The notes beneath the pieces were generated by a model, which had not been told where the DNA came from, did not search any database, and was given only the letters and a program-made list of their open reading frames with translations. 62,845 nt of DNA from a virus. A program made the position numbers and the translations under genes. Location: the IMG/VR virus record IMGVR_UViG_3300007735_000958, positions 1-62,845 of that record; one strand, 5' to 3'. Of this stretch, positions 21,661-31,529 are shown one piece after another. Every line of letters starts with the position of its first letter. Position 1 is the stretch's first letter.

Positions 21661-22601
21661 TGCTTGGTGAGGTAACTGAAGTATTTTTAAAAGATGGTAA
21701 TCCCAATGATATTTACAAAATTGGGGTTTCGGTTAAACGCTCTACTGGCGGTGCATCAAATGATTTTGCATATCCTTTAAATCCGTATATTAAATCAATC
21801 CCCACTATTGGGGAGCAAGTTTATTTAATTAGTGCGTTAAGTTCTATATCCGCTCCTCTTGGTGGTGGATTTTCTTTTTATTATATTTCACCTACTTTTT
21901 TACAAAGGTCGCTAAACAACAACCCCCTTCCAAAAGGAATTACAAATACCGCACAATCATTTGAGGTAAGTTCTTATTTGAACCCAGTACCAAATGCTTC
22001 ATCTACAAATGATAAAAACAATAATTTTGGTAAAGGGTTTTCTGAAGTAAACACTTTATCACAATTACAACCTTATATTGGCGATACAATACTTGAAGGT
22101 AGGTTTGGTCAATCTATTAGATTTGGTTATACACCTAAACAAACTGATGCTCAAAAATTACCAACTTGGAACGCGTCTGATTCTGGTGCGCCAATAACAA
22201 TTATAAGAAATACTCAAAACGATACTAATAAAAAGGGATATGATAAGTTTGTAGTTGAAAATGTGAATGAAGATGATTCATCTATTTGGATGACTACAAA
22301 ACAACGGGTATCTTTAAAAACATCAAATAGAGTATCTATACCTAACATATCACAATTTAATAAACCACAAGTTATTATTAATTCGGATAGGTTAATATTT
22401 AATAGTAAATCTGATAATATTATCTTATCATCAAAAAAAGATGTAGCCATATCTACATCGGATTATACAACAACAATAAATTTGATTATTTCTGCTATAG
22501 AAACTTTAGCACAGGGAACATTCCCAGTTGCAGGAGCGGCAACCGGCCCACATCCACAACTAGCTACAATACTATTAAAGCTTAAAAGTGGTATTGGTTA
22601 A
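21660..22601 (+). CDS. baseplate spike/hub protein (OB-fold, gp5/gpV-like)
   Basis: 313 residues. The N-terminal region (MLGEVTEVFLKDGNPNDIYKIGVSV) fits an OB-fold, followed by the recurrent motif GDTILEGRFGQSIRFG seen in baseplate hub/spike proteins of T4-like phages. The second half has strand-rich VIINSDRLIFNSKSDNIILSSKKDVAISTSD, likely a short beta-helical spike. No lysozyme domain is present. It starts the baseplate block and overlaps the preceding stop (TAATG). Confidence 0.8.
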   Translation: MLGEVTEVFLKDGNPNDIYKIGVSVKRSTGGASNDFAYPLNPYIKSIPTIGEQVYLISALSSISAPLGGGFSFYYISPTFLQRSLNNNPLPKGITNTAQSFEVSSYLNPVPNASSTNDKNNNFGKGFSEVNTLSQLQPYIGDTILEGRFGQSIRFGYTPKQTDAQKLPTWNASDSGAPITIIRNTQNDTNKKGYDKFVVENVNEDDSSIWMTTKQRVSLKTSNRVSIPNISQFNKPQVIINSDRLIFNSKSDNIILSSKKDVAISTSDYTTTINLIISAIETLAQGTFPVAGAATGPHPQLATILLKLKSGIG

Positions 22602-22616
22602 TTATTACAAAACATT

Positions 22617-22625
22617 ATATTTATT
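22617..22625 (+). promoter_or_regulatory. candidate late promoter box
   Basis: ATATTTATT 3 nt upstream of ATG 22629; if it is a -10 box, transcription would start inside or just before the coding region. Confidence 0.35.
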
Positions 22626-22628
22626 ACT

Positions 22629-23126
22629 ATGGATACAAAAAAACTAATTCAGGCTATTAAAATGTTGGTTGAAAGCGAGGTTAAAAGAAAATTCGCTGAA
22701 GAAAAGAAGTTTTTAAAAGAATCTATTATTAAAGAACTAAAACAACAACCAATAAAGCAATCTACAAAATTGACGGAAAAAGACCCATTGGATGTAGACC
22801 ATTTATTTGAAGTAAAGAAACCACAAACTCAAAAAAAACTATTTAACAATAGTTCACCAATATCTTCTATACTTAATGAAACTTATCAAAGTGGTGAGTG
22901 GAGAGATATAAATAGTGGAAGGTCTTTTACATCTGATATGGCACAATCATTTGGTTCTATGAAGGGAATGGGAATGATGGAAGAATCCGTTGTTCAAGAT
23001 TCAGAGGGTAGAGCAATACCAATGGAAACTTTAGCAAAAACTGATGCAGGTGCAGCAGTTGTAGATGCACTTACAAAAGATTATTCTGCGTTAATGCAGG
23101 CGATGAATAATAAAAAGAAAAGGTAA
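22629..23126 (+). CDS. putative virion-associated protein
   Basis: 165 residues. A charged N-terminal coiled coil (AIKMLVESEVKRKFAEEKKFLKESI) and a Met/Gly-rich middle (SFGSMKGMGMMEES) lead to a C-terminal helix. It sits between spike and gp25 genes in the baseplate block; by position probably a structural or assembly factor. Confidence 0.6.
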   Translation: MDTKKLIQAIKMLVESEVKRKFAEEKKFLKESIIKELKQQPIKQSTKLTEKDPLDVDHLFEVKKPQTQKKLFNNSSPISSILNETYQSGEWRDINSGRSFTSDMAQSFGSMKGMGMMEESVVQDSEGRAIPMETLAKTDAGAAVVDALTKDYSALMQAMNNKKKR

Positions 23127-23129
23127 TGA

Positions 23130-23564
23130 ATGGCTCAGAGATTACAATATAGGATTAATCCAATTGATTTAAAACCAAATAAAGCGGTTGGTGTGATGCT
23201 ACCATTGGGTGGTAGTCCTATGTTTAAATCAAGTTACACAACCGAACAACAGGCTATATCTAATCTTAAAAACCTATTATTAACAACAAAAGGTGAAAGG
23301 CCTTTTCAACCACTTTTTGGTTCGGATATTTATTCATTACTATTTGAAAATATTCAATCTGACTTAGATTCTTTATTGGAAGAATCCCTTACAAACGATA
23401 TTAGTTTTTGGCTACCCTATATTTTATTAAATGGGGTAGAAGTCAATTCGGAGCCGGATTTTAATAAAGTTAGTATAAAAATAAATTTTAGAGTTACATC
23501 TCAAGGTGCTAACCAAACAATAATTTTAGAAGTTGATAATCAGGGTGGATTATCAATAGTTTAG
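23130..23564 (+). CDS. baseplate wedge protein, gp25-like
   Basis: 144 residues. The gp25/GPW signature is clear: AISNLKNLLLTTKGERPFQPLFGSDIYSLLFE, in which the ERPF-x-P-x-F-G-S segment is the core motif. Joins gp6 to the tube-side of contractile tails and of T6SS-like devices. It is followed directly by the gp6 homologue, the usual order. Confidence 0.92.
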   Translation: MAQRLQYRINPIDLKPNKAVGVMLPLGGSPMFKSSYTTEQQAISNLKNLLLTTKGERPFQPLFGSDIYSLLFENIQSDLDSLLEESLTNDISFWLPYILLNGVEVNSEPDFNKVSIKINFRVTSQGANQTIILEVDNQGGLSIV

Positions 23565-23573
23565 GAGTAGTAA

Positions 23574-25490
23574 ATGTTAAATGACGAAAAAAAAGAAGTT
23601 AGTTTAATTGGCAGAGATTTTTCTGGATTCAGAAAAAATCTTATAGATTTTGCTAAACAATATTACCCAAATACCTATAATGATTTTAACGAATCATCTC
23701 CTGGAATGATGTTTATAGAAATGGCATCGTATGTTGGTGATGTTCTATCTTATTATACGGATACTCAGTTAAGAGAATCAATTATTACTCAAGTAAAAGA
23801 AAATTCAAACTTATTTCAGTTAGCACAATCGCTTGGATATAAACCAAAATTATACTCACCCGCTACAACTAATTTAATAGTATATCAATTAGTTCCTGCT
23901 ATTGGTTCTGGCAATAATGTTAGACCCGATTTGGATTACACTCTAAAAATTAAAGAGGGTATGCAGGTATCATCAACACAAAACCCAAATGTAGTATTTT
24001 CTACAACGAGGAAAGTTGATTTTGCATATTCATCATCTTTTGACCCAACCGAAATATCAGTATATCAAATAAACGAAAATACCGATGAACCTGTTTACTA
24101 TCTTTTCAAAAAGAGCGTTCCTGTGGTTAGTGGTGAAGATAAAACATCTGAATTTATATTTGGTTCACCAACGCCATATAATAAAATTAAGATTGAAGAT
24201 GTTGGTATTATTGATGTTGTAAAAATAGTTGATTCCGATGGGGATGTTTGGACAAAGGTAGATTATTTAGCACAAGACACTGTTTTTGAACAAATCCAAA
24301 ATACATCTGATTATACACTTAACTTAAATCAATATGGTTCGGAAACACCATACCTTTTAAGATTAAAAAAAGTTCCTAAAAGATATATTACACGAACTGA
24401 TGAAGATGGTTCTATAACAATTCAATTTGGAGCAGGTGTATCATCAAATGCTGATGAAGAGATACTACCAAATCCAGACAATGTTGGTTCTAATTTATAC
24501 AAAGCAACAGGTGATTTATCACAAACAATAGACCCTTCAAATTTCTTATATACAAAAACATATGGAGTGGCGCCTGCAAATACAACCTTAACTGTAACCT
24601 ATAGAGTTGGGCAGGGTGTGATTGACAATGTAATATCTAAAGACTTAACTCAAATTACAAATATAGAATTTGAAAATCAAACAACCCCATCTAATACCCA
24701 ACAATTAAATACAGTCAGAAATTCTGTTGCAGTTACGAATGAAGAGGCTGCATCGGGTGGTAAATCAAACGAAGAGGTTGATGATATCAGAAATAGTGCT
24801 ATGGCATTTTTTGCAGCACAAAACCGAACTGTTACTGCTGAAGATTATGTTGTAAGGGCGTACGCAATGCCACCACAATTTGGTGCAGTAGCAAAAGCAT
24901 ATGTGGCGCCTGATTATCAAGTAAAATCTTTTAATAGTGCATCGGTTGGAACTCTCCAAGTTTCAAATCCACTCGCAATAAATTTATATGTTCTTGGGTA
25001 TGATGGAAACGGAAATATATCACAATTAAATCCAGCAACCAAACAAAATCTTAAAAATTACATTTCATATTATAGAATGTTGACCGATGCGGTGAACATC
25101 AAAGATGCTTATATTATAAACATTGGTATTGATTTTGAAATAGTTGTATTACCAAACTATAATTCAAACGAAGTTTTATTAAAATGTATAAATGAATTAA
25201 AAGCATATTTTAGTAAACAAAACAGCCAAATAAATAGACCAATACTATTATCGGATATATATGTTTTATTAGATAGAATAGATGGTGTTCAGACTGTTGT
25301 TAGACCTGATTTAAATGGTAAGGGTGGATTACAAATAGTTAATAAGTATAATGGTATATACTCATCAAATGTTTATGATATAAAAAAAGCAACACGAAAT
25401 GGTATCATATACCCAGCAAAAGACCCATCTATTTTTGAGGTTAAGTTTCCTGATTTAGATATTAGAGGCAGGGTTGTTCCGTTATTTTAG
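23574..25490 (+). CDS. baseplate wedge protein, gp6/J-like
   Basis: 638 residues. N-terminal LIDFAKQYYPNTYNDFNESSPGMMFIEMASYVGDVLSYYTDTQLRES is the hallmark of phage baseplate J/gp6 proteins. Further on AAQNRTVTAEDYVVRAYAMPPQFG and the C-terminal DIYVLLDRIDGVQTV strands fit gp6. It forms the wedge ring of the baseplate in contractile-tailed phages. Neighbours gp25 and a DNRLRE-like protein support this. Confidence 0.9.
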   Translation: MLNDEKKEVSLIGRDFSGFRKNLIDFAKQYYPNTYNDFNESSPGMMFIEMASYVGDVLSYYTDTQLRESIITQVKENSNLFQLAQSLGYKPKLYSPATTNLIVYQLVPAIGSGNNVRPDLDYTLKIKEGMQVSSTQNPNVVFSTTRKVDFAYSSSFDPTEISVYQINENTDEPVYYLFKKSVPVVSGEDKTSEFIFGSPTPYNKIKIEDVGIIDVVKIVDSDGDVWTKVDYLAQDTVFEQIQNTSDYTLNLNQYGSETPYLLRLKKVPKRYITRTDEDGSITIQFGAGVSSNADEEILPNPDNVGSNLYKATGDLSQTIDPSNFLYTKTYGVAPANTTLTVTYRVGQGVIDNVISKDLTQITNIEFENQTTPSNTQQLNTVRNSVAVTNEEAASGGKSNEEVDDIRNSAMAFFAAQNRTVTAEDYVVRAYAMPPQFGAVAKAYVAPDYQVKSFNSASVGTLQVSNPLAINLYVLGYDGNGNISQLNPATKQNLKNYISYYRMLTDAVNIKDAYIINIGIDFEIVVLPNYNSNEVLLKCINELKAYFSKQNSQINRPILLSDIYVLLDRIDGVQTVVRPDLNGKGGLQIVNKYNGIYSSNVYDIKKATRNGIIYPAKDPSIFEVKFPDLDIRGRVVPLF

Positions 25491-25499
25491 GAGAAATAA

Positions 25500-26594
25500 A
25501 TGATTTATAGAATATATCCTCAAAAAGATACTACCATATATGAAGATTCAACAAGAAAATTTCAAAATGTTGGAAAAGATGAAGTATTGGAGGTAGGTAA
25601 GTTTTTTGATACCGATGATACCACATTGATTGGTAATAGTAGAATATTAATTCAGTTTGATTTATCTGCTATATCTCAATCGATTGCAAGTGGGGTAATA
25701 TCAGGAAGTGTAAAATACTATTTAAATCTTATTTCATCGGATGAAAGAGAAATTCCATCCGAATACAACCTTTATGTTTACCCAATATCGCAAAGTTGGG
25801 ATGAAGGATTGGGTTCTTTGCCCGATACACCTCATAATGAAAATGATTCAAATTGGGTTTATAGAAGTACAAATGTAAGTTGGAGTGTAGCATCACCTAT
25901 AAACTCAGGCTCATATTGGGCAGTTAATCGGGGTGGTGGAACTTGGTTTACATCATCTGTTAGTGGTGTATCCTACTCGCAATCTTTCAGTAGAAATGTT
26001 TCTGATATAAACATTGAAGTAACTCAGTATGTAAATGATATCTTTAGTGGTAATAGAACAAATAACGGATTTATCATTAAAAGGTCTAATACCGATGAAA
26101 CATCTTCGGTTAAATTCGGAGTTTCAAAATATTTTTCAACAGAAACTCATACAATCTATGTACCAAATTTTGAAGTTAGATGGGATGATTCTCAATTTCA
26201 GACGGGTTCGTTATCAGCTCTAACGGCCGAAAATATTACAATATACACCAAAAATCTTAAATCGGAATACAAACAAAATTCAAAAGATAGAGTTAGAGTG
26301 TATGGTAGGGAACGATATCCACAAAGAACATTTAGTAATAGTGGGGCGTTATCAACCATAAAATACTTACCTACATCATCATATTGGTCGGTTAGAGATG
26401 TTGAAACTAATTTAGAAATTATACCATTTAACACTACTTATACAAAGATAGAATGTGATTCAAATGGAAACTATTTTGATATGTGGTTTAATACACTACA
26501 ACCTGAAAGGTATTATAGATTTGTATTCAGAGTTGATTCTGATGGGCTTGAAAAATATTACGACAATGAATATTACTTTAAGGTGATTAGATAA
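25500..26594 (+). CDS. baseplate-associated protein with DNRLRE-like domain
   Basis: 364 residues. IYPQKDTTIYEDSTRKFQNVGKDEVLEVG and ILIQFDLSAI resemble DNRLRE/carbohydrate-binding jelly-roll modules, with later NDIFSGNRTNNGFIIKR. The C-terminal half is Ser/Tyr-rich and beta. It shares its stop with the next gene's start. Baseplate wedge periphery is the likely site, by position. Confidence 0.65.
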   Translation: MIYRIYPQKDTTIYEDSTRKFQNVGKDEVLEVGKFFDTDDTTLIGNSRILIQFDLSAISQSIASGVISGSVKYYLNLISSDEREIPSEYNLYVYPISQSWDEGLGSLPDTPHNENDSNWVYRSTNVSWSVASPINSGSYWAVNRGGGTWFTSSVSGVSYSQSFSRNVSDINIEVTQYVNDIFSGNRTNNGFIIKRSNTDETSSVKFGVSKYFSTETHTIYVPNFEVRWDDSQFQTGSLSALTAENITIYTKNLKSEYKQNSKDRVRVYGRERYPQRTFSNSGALSTIKYLPTSSYWSVRDVETNLEIIPFNTTYTKIECDSNGNYFDMWFNTLQPERYYRFVFRVDSDGLEKYYDNEYYFKVIR

Positions 26595-26881
26595 TGGAAA
26601 GAGAAATAAAAAGAAATAGACAGGGAAGAATACTATCGTATGAGATTGTTAATTCAACTGATACTTATGGTGTAATTGCGTTGGAAAAAAATGTAAAATT
26701 ATTTACATCGCAATCTTTTTATTTAAATCAGAGTACCGAAATAACCGAATTAGAAATTGAAGCACCTGCAATAATTGGATATGGGTTTAATACAACCACC
26801 TTTACAAATAATAATACATCACAAAATAATCCCACTACAACTCAGGGGTCTATTGGTTCGGGAAACATAGAATTTATATAA
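26594..26881 (+). CDS. small virion-associated protein
   Basis: 95 residues. A basic N-terminal segment (EREIKRNRQGRILSYEI), a beta segment and an Asn/Thr-rich low-complexity tail (TNNNTSQNNPTTTQGS). Start overlaps the preceding stop. Role unknown, structural by position. Confidence 0.6.
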   Translation: MEREIKRNRQGRILSYEIVNSTDTYGVIALEKNVKLFTSQSFYLNQSTEITELEIEAPAIIGYGFNTTTFTNNNTSQNNPTTTQGSIGSGNIEFI

Positions 26882-26887
26882 AATAGT

Positions 26888-29800
26888 ATGTCATTAGATA
26901 GATTTACAAATATAACCGATGTATTAAGCACAGAGCCTGTGTATGGGGAAACATTTACCGAATTAGATAGATATACATTTCAATCAGGCTCTCTATCAAA
27001 TTCTGATGTATCCATAAAATCTATACCTGCGTTATTAGAATTACACATATACGATTCTGAAAATAATTTAGTAAAATCATCGTATAAAAGAATTTTCATT
27101 CAAAATCAAAAAACAAAATTTGGATTTTCTCCTGAAAGTGATTTAAGAGAACTTGGTTATGATAGTGGGATATATACGATGGTATATAATCCTATATATA
27201 ATTTTGCAGGCTCTACTGAACTTGAATCACCTACGAGGTACGATTTAACAATATCGGAAATATCTTCGGATAGAACTGAAGTACGAATTAAGAATCCAAA
27301 TAATTTTAATTTACAATTAATTAAAAGTATTCAAGAGTTTAATTTTAACACCAGTTCTTTATTTGTAGATAATAAGCCTGAGTTTTTATTAAATTTTGGA
27401 AATGATACTATTTCCGATATATCTTATATAAATTTTGTTGGTGAGGGAATTACACCAATTTCATTACCAACAGGTAATTATAATAATCAATCTACGATAT
27501 GGAAACCTACAAACTTTCCAGAATCAAATAGAGGTGTTTTATTCAGAGAATTTTTTACAAGTAACCAAACCACTACTACAGGAAGACTGGCTTTCTTTAA
27601 ATTAGAACTGAATGAAAATAACCAACCGCAATGGGTTGAAGAAAAATATACCGAAACTGATTTTACAATTGGTTATACATCAACATTTTCATCATATCTT
27701 TTAGGAGCACCATTTTATTTATGGAATGGTGGTGCACAACCACCCAACACTAGAACGGGTGTATATATACCAGCGCAAACTGACACTACATCGGCCACAA
27801 CCATAAGTGATGTAAACTTTACAAATGTTAGATTACAAAATCAACTTAATGGTTCATTGGTAAATGTTACTGATTTATACATAAAATTAGTATCACCTTT
27901 AGATGGTGGTGTGACTGTTGGGCAAAGTTTATCAATTGATGGTAGATTGCAAAAATCGTATATAGAAAAAATAGTAGCGTATAATCAGTTAGATGAGATT
28001 ACATCAAAACAACTTTTAGAGCCGAATTTTAATATTGAGTTGGATAAGTATGGTAAATCAGATGGTACTGATTTTAAAGCATGGAACGATTTGTTAGATG
28101 CAAACCTATCTACCTCTCAGCAAATTATAGATAAATATTTTAGCGGTTCGTTTGGAAATATAAAATTAAACATTGATTATTCTGATTTTAGTAACTTTAT
28201 CCACTATTCATCCGCAACTGAAAGAGTTGATAATTTCTTTAGTAAATTACAAACAATTGAGGGGTATAATAGTAGAATAGCAACCCTACAACAGGTTTCA
28301 GGTTCACACGCTCTTACAAACATATCACAATCAATCACACGAAGAGATACCTTAATTGGTGGGTTTGATGGATTTGAACAATGGATGTATAACAAAGTAT
28401 CAGGTTCTTTATATACACATTACTCAACAACCGATAATCCAATTGTACCATATCCAAAAATATCATCATATCCAACAGTATTTTATCCAACAACAAGCTC
28501 TCAAGCCGAAAGTTGGTATGAAGGTGTTTATAGTTCGGCATCACTTTATGATGCACAAAACCAATCGGCTTTAATTAACCTAATCCCATTTGCTTTAAGA
28601 GAAGACCCGCTTAATGAAGATTACATATTATTCATTAATATGATAGGACATCATTTTGATATTTTGTGGACTTATACAAAAGGGTTGACAGATGTAAATA
28701 AAAGAGAAGAGCATCCTGAAGATGGTATGTCGGATGATTTGTTGTACGATGTAGCAAAATCAATGGGGTGGAATTTATCCAATGGTTGGGGTGAATCAAA
28801 CCTTTGGGAGTATGTTTTAGGAACTGATTCATTGGGAAACAGGTCAGTAACAACGGGTGGATTAGAAACTAAATCAAAAGAAAAAATACGAGCCGAAGTT
28901 TGGCGTAGGGTATTGAACAACTTACCATATATCTATAAATCAAAAGGTACGCCTCGTTCAATCAAAGCCCTTTTGGCTTGTTATGGTATACCTGAAACAT
29001 TTTTAAAAATAAGAGAGTATGGCGGGCCTACAATCGTTGATTCACCAAACAAATACGAAGATGAAAGATTTATCTATAAAGTAGAAACAACGGACTCTAA
29101 ACCAATAAGAAACCCTTTTGGAACTATTAATGGTAGTAGGCCAAACACCATTGAGGTAATTGGTAAAATGCCATTGGGTGATTTTACTATTGGTAGATTA
29201 ACGGGGGGTGGAACTGATTTAAACTTTGAATGGAATTATTCAGGTGGACAAGCTAGGATATTGGCAAAGACGGGTTCTACAACAGTTATGAGTTCATCTT
29301 ATATGAGCTACTTAGTAGCAAGAGATGGTGCGTTTGGTATTATATCTGGTAGTTCAACCACAATTAGAGCAGCATTCAAAGATGATTTTGGAAATATCTT
29401 AGCTTCATTATCCGCTCAAAGTTCCGCACCAAATAGTATACTTGGTAGTTCAACTCAATTCATTGTTGGTGATGGTGTTGGTAACTATTCATCAACTGCA
29501 TCAATTCAAGAGATTAGATATTATTCATCATCCCTTTCTGAAGAAATATTCAAAGAGCATGCATTGAATACTGAAGCATATTTTTCGGATGATAACACAA
29601 CTGATTTAAATAGTATATCATCATATACCGATTTGGTTTATAGAATATTTCCTGATAGTGGGTTTAATACCATATCAACAGCTATTTCATCATCTCACCC
29701 AAACCAATTTTTCAAAACCACATTGGGTGGAGCACCATTAACCGCATCATTACCAAACCACACATCGGCCGATTTGGTTGGTGAAGTGGATACTCAATTT

Positions 29801-30850
29801 ATAAGAGTTCCATCGGTGGGTGCGTTAAACCTAAATAACAATAAAGTAAGAATAGAATCTTCAGTTTTAAGTGGTTCATTGGATGTTGAAAAAACCGCTG
29901 AAGTATCTCAATATGATTATACCCAAACCGATTCAAATTTAGTTGGATTGTATTTCTCACCAACGGATGTTGTAAATAATGATATATACAACTCAGAAGG
30001 ATACTTTGAAGTTGATGATTTAATTGGCGACCCGGATGATAGATTCAATGAAGATTATTCTAAATTAAGATATAGGGCAAGTATATATTTTCAAAAGTAT
30101 GTTAATTTAACAGCTCCTTCCGGCTCTGCTCAAAAGCGTGGAACTGCGATTGGACTTTTATTGGATATGTTATCATTATATGACCATAGTATATTCCAAC
30201 AAGTAAAACAATTAATACCTGCGAGAAGTGAGTATGTTGGTGGCGTATTGTTAGAACCACACATTTTAGAACGAAACAAATACAAACGGGGTGATAAATG
30301 GGGTTATAGTAGAGTGGACTATTTAAGTACGATATCTATGTTACCTGAAAGTGTAATGGCCACAAAAAATGATTATTCAGCTACAGTGGATGTAAAAGAT
30401 TATCACGAGAGTTCAATTTACAAATATACCTACCCAATTTTAAGTGGAAGTACGGGGTTATACACAAATGTTAGTAACCCGCAATGGCAATACAATCCAA
30501 CGAGTTCTATTATGGGTCAAAGACTCTCACCACACGCCAACGTAGTTAATTACTTTTATTCATCATCCCTATCTGCTTCATTGGGTAAATTCTATTCATC
30601 ATCATTAGTACCTGTAGCTACACAAACTGATGAGTTACCATTAAGTTTAGCAAATTTGAGATTTAATGGTTGTAATAGTGGTGTTACATCAATTGATGGT
30701 TTACCAAGTGTTGAAACATTTACAGCTGACCCATTTGTACTAAGAGTTGCACCTCAAAATGTATCCGTTCAAGATACAATAGTATCAACACCAACAACAT
30801 CTCCTTTGATTGGAAGTGGGGCAGCTTCATCGGGACGATTGCGGGTTTAA
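26888..30850 (+). CDS. large baseplate/tail protein with tail-protein-I-like and LamG-like parts
   Basis: 1320 residues. The first ~450 are beta-rich. Residues about 560-700 carry a P2 tail protein I-like section (LWTYTKGLTDVN, DLLYDVAKSMGW, VWRRVLNNLPYIYKSKGTPRSIKALLACYGI). Residues about 740-900 look like a LamG/concanavalin-like fold ending in IQEIRYYSSSLSEEIFKEHALN. The C-terminal 250 residues are Ser/Tyr/Leu-rich and end in SGRLRV. It is probably the baseplate wedge/fibre connector, with the tail protein I-like part docking to gp6. Confidence 0.75.
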   Translation: MSLDRFTNITDVLSTEPVYGETFTELDRYTFQSGSLSNSDVSIKSIPALLELHIYDSENNLVKSSYKRIFIQNQKTKFGFSPESDLRELGYDSGIYTMVYNPIYNFAGSTELESPTRYDLTISEISSDRTEVRIKNPNNFNLQLIKSIQEFNFNTSSLFVDNKPEFLLNFGNDTISDISYINFVGEGITPISLPTGNYNNQSTIWKPTNFPESNRGVLFREFFTSNQTTTTGRLAFFKLELNENNQPQWVEEKYTETDFTIGYTSTFSSYLLGAPFYLWNGGAQPPNTRTGVYIPAQTDTTSATTISDVNFTNVRLQNQLNGSLVNVTDLYIKLVSPLDGGVTVGQSLSIDGRLQKSYIEKIVAYNQLDEITSKQLLEPNFNIELDKYGKSDGTDFKAWNDLLDANLSTSQQIIDKYFSGSFGNIKLNIDYSDFSNFIHYSSATERVDNFFSKLQTIEGYNSRIATLQQVSGSHALTNISQSITRRDTLIGGFDGFEQWMYNKVSGSLYTHYSTTDNPIVPYPKISSYPTVFYPTTSSQAESWYEGVYSSASLYDAQNQSALINLIPFALREDPLNEDYILFINMIGHHFDILWTYTKGLTDVNKREEHPEDGMSDDLLYDVAKSMGWNLSNGWGESNLWEYVLGTDSLGNRSVTTGGLETKSKEKIRAEVWRRVLNNLPYIYKSKGTPRSIKALLACYGIPETFLKIREYGGPTIVDSPNKYEDERFIYKVETTDSKPIRNPFGTINGSRPNTIEVIGKMPLGDFTIGRLTGGGTDLNFEWNYSGGQARILAKTGSTTVMSSSYMSYLVARDGAFGIISGSSTTIRAAFKDDFGNILASLSAQSSAPNSILGSSTQFIVGDGVGNYSSTASIQEIRYYSSSLSEEIFKEHALNTEAYFSDDNTTDLNSISSYTDLVYRIFPDSGFNTISTAISSSHPNQFFKTTLGGAPLTASLPNHTSADLVGEVDTQFIRVPSVGALNLNNNKVRIESSVLSGSLDVEKTAEVSQYDYTQTDSNLVGLYFSPTDVVNNDIYNSEGYFEVDDLIGDPDDRFNEDYSKLRYRASIYFQKYVNLTAPSGSAQKRGTAIGLLLDMLSLYDHSIFQQVKQLIPARSEYVGGVLLEPHILERNKYKRGDKWGYSRVDYLSTISMLPESVMATKNDYSATVDVKDYHESSIYKYTYPILSGSTGLYTNVSNPQWQYNPTSSIMGQRLSPHANVVNYFYSSSLSASLGKFYSSSLVPVATQTDELPLSLANLRFNGCNSGVTSIDGLPSVETFTADPFVLRVAPQNVSVQDTIVSTPTTSPLIGSGAASSGRLRV

Positions 30851-30869
30851 AATTTAATTTTAAAAATCT

Positions 30870-30878
30870 ATATTTATA
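30870..30878 (+). promoter_or_regulatory. candidate late promoter box
   Basis: ATATTTATA, 22 nt upstream of ATG 30901, at the head of a run of structural genes. Confidence 0.45.
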
Positions 30879-30900
30879 AGAAACAAAATTAGGAAATTAT

Positions 30901-31503
30901 ATGGGATATTTAGATAATACATCTGTTACAGTTGATGCTATTTTAACCAAAAAAGGTAGAGAGTATTTAGCATCAGGCCGTGGTAACTTTCAAATTACCA
31001 AATTTGCTTTGGGTGATGATGAGGTGGATTACACACTTTGGAACACAGCACACTCATTAGGTTCAGATTATTATGGTGAAATAATTGAAAATATGCCTGT
31101 TTTAGAGGCTATTACCGATGAAAATTTTGCTTTAAGGTATAAATTATTAACCTTACCTAAAAATTCAACATCAGTTCCAATTTTCTCTGTTACTCCTGCA
31201 AGTATTAGTGTTCCGCAACAAAGCGTATTATCTGCTGGTGGTGGTTCTGTCACATTTACAATTAGTGGTGATGTACAACCATATACTGTAACTCTTTTGG
31301 ATGATACATTGGGAACAATCAATTTAGTTAGCGCTAACACTTTTGAATTCGTAGCTGTTAATAAGTTAGTTCCCGAAACAACTCAATCTACAAAAATAAT
31401 TGTGGTTGGTAATACAACTGGTGGTAGAGTAGATATCAATGTAACAGTTACACCTAATGTAACCGCCACAACAACACAAGCTACAACAGTAAGAGGTATT
31501 TAA
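30901..31503 (+). CDS. tail/fibre structural protein
   Basis: 200 residues. N-terminal SVTVDAILTKKGREYLASGRGNFQITKFALGDDEVDYTLWN is a recurrent N-terminal module of T4-like phage tail proteins. The C-terminal half is an Ig-like, Thr/Val-rich domain (VTFTISGDVQPYTVTLLDD) ending in a Thr-rich tail. Start chosen at the ATG after a late-type box. Likely part of the baseplate periphery. Confidence 0.7.
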   Translation: MGYLDNTSVTVDAILTKKGREYLASGRGNFQITKFALGDDEVDYTLWNTAHSLGSDYYGEIIENMPVLEAITDENFALRYKLLTLPKNSTSVPIFSVTPASISVPQQSVLSAGGGSVTFTISGDVQPYTVTLLDDTLGTINLVSANTFEFVAVNKLVPETTQSTKIIVVGNTTGGRVDINVTVTPNVTATTTQATTVRGI

Positions 31504-31529
31504 TACATAAAAAAATAGGAATAAAATAG